Shown: in pieces, positions 57,556-64,000 of the stretch
Layout: the number at the start of each line of letters is the position of its first letter
How positions within the stretch are numbered: position 1 is the stretch's first letter
Origin: Streptomonospora sp. PA3
Lineage (GTDB): Bacteria > Actinomycetota > Actinomycetes > Streptosporangiales > Streptosporangiaceae
Assembly: GCF_009728995.1 (NCBI RefSeq)
Contig: NZ_VTZW01000015.1
Coordinates: forward strand, 306,549 to 370,548
DNA: 64,000 bases
Direction of reading: 5' to 3'
Translations under genes and position numbers: made by a program
Notes under the pieces: model-generated
What the model was told of the DNA's origin: nothing
Databases searched by the model: none
The model's input: only the letters and a program-made list of their open reading frames with translations

Positions 57556-60500
57556 CTACATCCCGGCCTGCGCCTGCTCCTCCTGCCCGCCTTCCGGATC
57601 CTCCGGGAAGATCGGCCCGGGCTCGGACGAGGCGGTCTCCTCCGGCCCCGGCGGCGGCACCGGCGGATCGGTCGGCGCCGAGGTCTCCGGCGGAGGCGGA
57701 GGCGCAGGCGTGGTCGGTTCCTCCGGCCGGACCGGCGGGGTGGACGGCTGGACCGGCTCGGTCTGCTCCGGTGCCGGCGGCGGATCCGGCGCGAGGTCGT
57801 GCACCTCTCCGCCGAAGCTGGGCTCGGGGAACTGCTTGACCTCCTTGCCCTGCATGGCCTGGGTCATGAAGTTGTCCCAGATGGCCGCCGGCAGCGTACC
57901 GCCGGAGAGCTGCCCCCACCCCGGCACGGAGAACGGCTGGTTGTTGCCGTTGTAGACCCCGACCGCCGTGGCGAGCTGCGGCGTGTACCCGGCGAACCAG
58001 GCGGCGACGCTGCCGTCGGTCGTCCCGGTCTTGCCCGCCACCGGGCGGCCGTCGGGCAGCGCCGCGGAGGTTCCGGTGCCGCCCTGGACGACCTGCTGGA
58101 GGGCGTAGCTGACGTTGGCGGCCGTCTCCGAGCTCAGCGCCTGGGTGGTCTTGGGCTCGGGCCGCTCGTTCTCGCCCTCCTTGTTGACGATCTCGCGGAT
58201 GACGTGGGTCTCGACGTGTTTGCCGCCGTTGGCGAAGGTCGCGAACCCGGTGGCCTGGTCGACCGGGCGCACGTTCGTCACACCCAGCGCGATGGCCGGC
58301 ACCACCTGGTTGTCCTTGATCATGCGCTTGGGGATGCCCGCCTCGTATGCCGTCTTGCGGACGTTCTCGGGCCCGACCTCCTGCGCGAGCTGTACATATC
58401 CGGTGTTCAGCGACATCCGGGTCGCCTCGACCAGCGTGGTGGGGCCGTGGCTGGTGTGGTCGTAGTTGTTGATCGTGGCCCCGTTCACTTGGATCGGGGA
58501 GTTGCCGTTGACCGTGCTGTGCAGGCTGTAGCCCTGCTCCAGCGCGGTCGCCAGCACGTAGGGCTTGAACGCCGAACCGGCCTGGGCCGAGCCGTTGAAC
58601 GCGCTGTCGTACTGGTTCTCCAGGTAGTTCTCACCGCCGTAGAAGCCCACGACCTCGCCGGTGTTGGGGTCGACGGCGGTCAGGCCGGCCTGGACGCCCT
58701 CCGGGAGCGATCCGACGTCGACCGTGTCCTCGACCGCGCGCTTAGCCATCTCCATGGTCTGCTGGTCGAAGGTCGTCACGACCTTGTAGCCGCCGCGGTT
58801 GATGTTGTCTTCGCTGTAGCCGAGGTCCTTCAGCTCCTTCATGGCCTGCTGGAGCATGTAGCCCTTGTAGCCGCTGAGGTCGACGCTGTTGGCGGGCCGG
58901 TGCTTCTTCGGCTCGGGGAACTCCATCTTGTCGGCCTCGGCCTGGGTGATGGCCCCCGTCTCGACCATCCCGTCGACCACGTACTGCCAGCGGCCCTCCA
59001 TCTCCGGCGTCGTGTGGCTGTCGGCCTGGCCGTAGATGCTCGGCTGCTGGATCGCCGCCGCGAGGAACGCCGACTCCGCCGCGGTGAGCTCGCCGACGTC
59101 CTTGTGGTAGTAGGCCTGCGCGGCCGACTGGATGCCGTAGGCGTTGCGCCCGAAGTAGATGGTGTTCAGGTACTGCTCCATCACCCACTGCTTGTCCATG
59201 TCCGGAGACTGATCGACCTTGAGGGCGATGATGATCTCCTTGAGCTTGCGGGTGACGGTCTGCTCCCGGCTGACGCCCTCGAAGTAGTTGCGGACGAACT
59301 GCTGGGTGATGGTGGAACCGCCCTGCACCTGCTGCCCGGTCACCGTGAACCAGACGGCGCGGAACGTGCCGGTGATCGACACGCCGGGCGAGTCCCAGTA
59401 GCCCCGGTCCTCGGCGGAGATGACCGCCTCCTGGACCTGCTCGGGGATCTGCTCGTAGTCGACGGGCTCGCGGTCCACGCCGCGCTCGGCGAACTGCGTC
59501 TTGCCGTCGGCGTAGTAGAAGGTGGAGCCCTGGTTGGTGGCCTCCTCCTTGGCGACGTCGGGAACCTCGATCACCGCGTAGGCGATGCCGAAGCCGCCGA
59601 GCATGAGGACCGCGCAGGCGGCCAGCGCGATGAGGGACGCGCGGGTGGCGCGCCACCACAGCGGCTTGTTGGGCTTGGGCTTGCCGCCGCCGGGCGGAGT
59701 GGGGCCGCCGCCGCGCCCGGGCGGACGCGTGGGCCCCGCGGGGCCGGAGGAGCCGGGGGGACCGGCCGGGCCCGAGGCGCCGGACGCACCCGAGCCGTGG
59801 GCGGACGGCGGTCCGGCGGCAGGCGGCGGGGTGCCGGCCGCTGCCCCGCCTGCGGCGGCCGCCGAGGATGCGGCGACCGCGCCGGACGCACCGGAGGCAC
59901 CGGACGCGCGTGTTTCGGGCGGGTGCCAGCCGGGGCGGCGGCGCGTTTCGGCACCGCTGCCCGTCTCCGCGGGAGCCGACGGCGTTTTCGGCTCCGGGCT
60001 CTCGGGCGGCTCGGCGGACGCCGCCGCGGCCGCCCCGGCGCCGGCGGCGGAGCGGCCCGGCGTGCCGGTCGCCGCGGCCCGGTCGGCGCCGGCGGGGGCG
60101 TCCGGAGTACGGTACGGGGACGTCCGCTCGGAGCTCCCGGGCTCGTCGCCGCGCACGGAAGCGTCCTCGCCGGACTCGCGCGCCTGACCGTCGACGGGGG
60201 CCGCGGACTCCGCGAGCGCGGGCGAAGCGGGTGCGGCAGGCGGAGTGGGGGCAGCGGCAGCGGGGGAGCCGGCCGTGGGGGACGGTTGGTCCGGAGTCTG
60301 GCTGCGCGGAGCGTCGTCGGAGGGCGCGGGGCCGGGGACGGCGGAATGCTCGGCAGGGGTGGCCTGCGTGTCGGAGGCAGGGGCGCTGTCGGCGCCCGCA
60401 CTCCGCGCCGAGGGCGGAGAGGGGATCGTCTGGTCGGGATCCGCTGCGGACTCGGGCGACGGCTGGTCGGCGGCATCCGCCTTGTCCGCGGACTCGGGTC

Positions 60501-61581
60501 GTGAGGAGACGCGGGGCGTGAACCAGGACCGCGGCTCGTCGGCGAGGGTCTCCGCGGATGCCGCGCCGTCCTCATCGGCGGGATCGGCGGGCTCGTCCTG
60601 CTTCGCAGTACCGTCGAAGGCGCCGACGGCGGCTGCGGACGCGGCCCCGGCGTCCGTGCGCGGGCGGGCCCCGGTCTCGACTTCGGTCGGGGGAGCGTCG
60701 CCGGCGTCGGTCCTAGCGGATCCGGCCTGCGGAGTTTCCGTCGGAGCGGACTCCTCGCCCGCGGGGGAGGCGGCCGGTGACGGCGCAGTCGGGTCGCCCG
60801 ACGATTCCGCGGATGCGGAAGCCCTGCGGTCGGCGGCGGCCGGACCGCCGGGGCGGGAGTCGTCGGCCTTCGCGGGCTCCTCGGTCTGCTCGGACGCCGC
60901 GGCCGGGCCTTCACCCGCACCGGCGGCAGGTGTGGCGGCGCCGGCGGCCTCCGCATCGGCGGGCCGGTCCTCGTCGGCGGGCCTCGCGGCAGCGGGGGGC
61001 TTGTCAGAGGCGCCGGACCCGGTTCCGGCCTGCGCGTCCGGGACTGTCTTGGGGGAGTCGGACGGACCCCAGGTGCCGTCCTCCCTCAGGTTGAACCCCT
61101 GCTCCGCGAGTGTGCGCGCGACCTGGTCCCGGAAGAAGCTGCCGCTGTCCTTGAAGGCGCTGGCACCGGCGGCGGAGGGAGACGCGGCTTCTCCGTCCTC
61201 GCCGTCGTCGGCACCGCCCTTGTCCTCGGGCCCACCAGCGGGATCGGGTGGACCGGCTTCACCGCCGACAGCGGGGGCGGCAGAGGGCGCCGCCTCGCCT
61301 TCGGGCTTCTCGGACTTGTCGGCGGCAGGCTGCCGGCTCTCCCGCCGCTCCTCCTCCTGCGGATTCTCCCGGGAGTCGTCGTCACGCTCGTTCATCATTG
61401 CAGCACCATCGGGTCGGTTCACGCGATCGTCGGTCTTCTCGCCGGGACCGCGACCGGAGCCACTCCCCCAGCGCACTGCATCCCCCGCAGCACGACCATC
61501 ATCAGGCGTCTCAGCGTCATGGCGCGGCGTGACATCGCCGTCACCGTCAGTGCGATCACTCAGTTGGTGGCCCCCTGGCAC
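57556..61581 (-). CDS. Class A penicillin-binding protein with a long disordered N-terminus
   Basis: A bifunctional peptidoglycan polymerase of about 1341 residues. Residues 1-640 are Pro/Ala/Glu/Ser/Asp-rich and probably disordered, apart from one conserved-looking patch (FRDQVARTLAEQGFNLREDG) near 150. A membrane helix lies near 644-669. Then comes a GT51 domain with the catalytic Glu in VISAEDRGYWD, and a transpeptidase with SAFK near 1002, SLN in the middle and KTGT near 1182. The tail is Pro/Glu-rich. The start is uncertain: GTG 61581, or an ATG pair near 61397. Confidence 0.9.
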   Translation of the reverse strand: MPGGHQLSDRTDGDGDVTPRHDAETPDDGRAAGDAVRWGSGSGRGPGEKTDDRVNRPDGAAMMNERDDDSRENPQEEERRESRQPAADKSEKPEGEAAPSAAPAVGGEAGPPDPAGGPEDKGGADDGEDGEAASPSAAGASAFKDSGSFFRDQVARTLAEQGFNLREDGTWGPSDSPKTVPDAQAGTGSGASDKPPAAARPADEDRPADAEAAGAATPAAGAGEGPAAASEQTEEPAKADDSRPGGPAAADRRASASAESSGDPTAPSPAASPAGEESAPTETPQAGSARTDAGDAPPTEVETGARPRTDAGAASAAAVGAFDGTAKQDEPADPADEDGAASAETLADEPRSWFTPRVSSRPESADKADAADQPSPESAADPDQTIPSPPSARSAGADSAPASDTQATPAEHSAVPGPAPSDDAPRSQTPDQPSPTAGSPAAAAPTPPAAPASPALAESAAPVDGQARESGEDASVRGDEPGSSERTSPYRTPDAPAGADRAAATGTPGRSAAGAGAAAAASAEPPESPEPKTPSAPAETGSGAETRRRPGWHPPETRASGASGASGAVAASSAAAAGGAAAGTPPPAAGPPSAHGSGASGASGPAGPPGSSGPAGPTRPPGRGGGPTPPGGGKPKPNKPLWWRATRASLIALAACAVLMLGGFGIAYAVIEVPDVAKEEATNQGSTFYYADGKTQFAERGVDREPVDYEQIPEQVQEAVISAEDRGYWDSPGVSITGTFRAVWFTVTGQQVQGGSTITQQFVRNYFEGVSREQTVTRKLKEIIIALKVDQSPDMDKQWVMEQYLNTIYFGRNAYGIQSAAQAYYHKDVGELTAAESAFLAAAIQQPSIYGQADSHTTPEMEGRWQYVVDGMVETGAITQAEADKMEFPEPKKHRPANSVDLSGYKGYMLQQAMKELKDLGYSEDNINRGGYKVVTTFDQQTMEMAKRAVEDTVDVGSLPEGVQAGLTAVDPNTGEVVGFYGGENYLENQYDSAFNGSAQAGSAFKPYVLATALEQGYSLHSTVNGNSPIQVNGATINNYDHTSHGPTTLVEATRMSLNTGYVQLAQEVGPENVRKTAYEAGIPKRMIKDNQVVPAIALGVTNVRPVDQATGFATFANGGKHVETHVIREIVNKEGENERPEPKTTQALSSETAANVSYALQQVVQGGTGTSAALPDGRPVAGKTGTTDGSVAAWFAGYTPQLATAVGVYNGNNQPFSVPGWGQLSGGTLPAAIWDNFMTQAMQGKEVKQFPEPSFGGEVHDLAPDPPPAPEQTEPVQPSTPPVRPEEPTTPAPPPPPETSAPTDPPVPPPGPEETASSEPGPIFPEDPEGGQEEQAQAGM

Positions 61582-61941
61582 TCTCGACTCGCCCCCGTTG
61601 CATCCCTATGTAGGACGCGAAACCGGGCAAATCGGTTCAGCACAATCTTGCAGCGTAGGCAGGTTCGGCCCAGCGGGGGACGTGCCGGAACCCGCTCAAC
61701 ACGATACCCGCACTGATCACCGGGGCCATCACGGGAATCCTGCGGTCGAGCCAACAGTTTAGTTTCGGTCCCGCAGAACTCCCGTCGCGGACGAGCGGCC
61801 GGCACCACCAGCCCAGGGAGTGCTCAGCTCGGACTCAGCTCCTGTTAAGCCCCTCGGGCCGGGCGGATCTCGCGGCCAAGAATCATCGATCATCGATCGA
61901 CGTCATGATCCTTAGAATGCCGCCAAATCGAATCAAGGCAT
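61582..61941. other. Intergenic region between PBP and the rRNA terminator
   Basis: About 360 bp, less GC-rich than the genes. It must hold the PBP promoter on the minus strand. A short direct repeat (ATCATCGATCATCGATCG) lies near 61883. No gene was supported. Confidence 0.5.
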
Positions 61942-61980
61942 AAAAAAAGGGGGCGGGCCCGCCGAAACGGACCCACCCCC
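61942..61980 (-). terminator. rRNA operon terminator
   Basis: On the minus strand, GGGGGTGGGTCCG pairs with CGGGCCCGCCCCC (two G-T pairs) around a short loop, followed by TTTTTTT. It is 13 nt beyond the 5S gene: a textbook intrinsic terminator. Confidence 0.93.
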
Positions 61981-61992
61981 ACAAAGAAAATT

Positions 61993-62107
61993 GCGGCGGC
62001 AACCTACTCTCCCACCCCCACCATGGAGGCAGTACCATCGGCGCAAAGAGACTTAACGACCGGGTTCGGAATGGGACCGGGTGTCACCCTCCCGCTATCA
62101 CCACCGC
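61993..62107 (-). rRNA. rrf: 5S ribosomal RNA
   Basis: About 115 nt. On the minus strand it begins GCGGTGGTGATAGCGG and contains the conserved CCATTCCGAACCCGG and GGTACTGCC blocks; the 5' and 3' ends pair. Length and order are normal. It is 130 nt from the 23S gene. Confidence 0.95.
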
Positions 62108-62239
62108 AACACTCAACCCCGCCCACAACACCCCGAAAGGCCCCGCAGGCGGAAAAACCTGTGGACACAACCAGCCACCCAGGAAAAACCCGGGCAACCG
62201 GTCGACACATGTGCGCGAACACCCAGCATCCGTGGCGGA

Positions 62240-64000
<1,761 letters not shown>

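Noticed and set aside
57799..60504. 901-codon open frame opposite the penicillin-binding protein
   Set aside because: Antisense shadow; the minus-strand frame has clear GT51 and transpeptidase motifs.

Overview
This is a very high-GC actinobacterial chromosome segment. The GlgE alpha-glucan pathway, KstR-like and NrtR-like regulators, an XRE/DUF397 pair, a ykoEDC thiamine-precursor transporter and many GTG starts with strong Shine-Dalgarno sites fit a filamentous actinomycete, probably Nocardiopsaceae (Nocardiopsis/Streptomonospora type). The family-level placement is an inference from gene content only.

Layout. 1-19 kb is mostly minus-strand core metabolism: the start of ligA, a MetE-like protein, an MMPL exporter, a DedA protein, mnmA and its cysteine desulfurase (separated by an opposing DUF695-like gene), etfBA, a membrane Ser/Thr kinase, a YbaK-type deacylase, an enoyl-CoA hydratase, and ykoEDC under a TPP riboswitch. 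19-31 kb is glycogen and alpha-glucan metabolism: glgP diverges from glgE-treS-mak-glgB, which together convert trehalose through maltose and maltose-1-phosphate into branched alpha-glucan, with glgP for breakdown. 31-44 kb holds a TetR-controlled ABC exporter, a lipoprotein, sppA, a flavin reductase, an OpuC-type osmoprotectant importer, a HAD hydrolase and a divergent nrtR/nadA pair. 44-52 kb has a membrane-tethered sigma-like protein, a KstR-like regulator facing a metallo-beta-lactamase-fold gene, and a translationally coupled glycosyltransferase / methyltransferase / prenyltransferase-fold cluster. 52-57 kb is accessory: repeats, XRE/DUF397, three overlapping small ORFs, and a TetR diverging from a P450. 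57-64 kb has a class A penicillin-binding protein with a very long disordered N-terminus, then the 5S and 3'-part of the 23S rRNA genes on the minus strand.

The least explained structure is a dispersed, giant imperfect palindrome of about 180-250 bp. Three copies occur, and each lies between the 3' ends of convergent genes (37.5, 46.0 and 52.6 kb). One copy is fused to a 251-bp tandem duplication that also carries the 3' end of the prenyltransferase-fold gene, and another abuts a 39-bp tandem repeat. Candidate operators (perfect or near-perfect palindromes) are visible at most regulator promoters. All functions below are read from sequence motifs and family knowledge; no database search was run.
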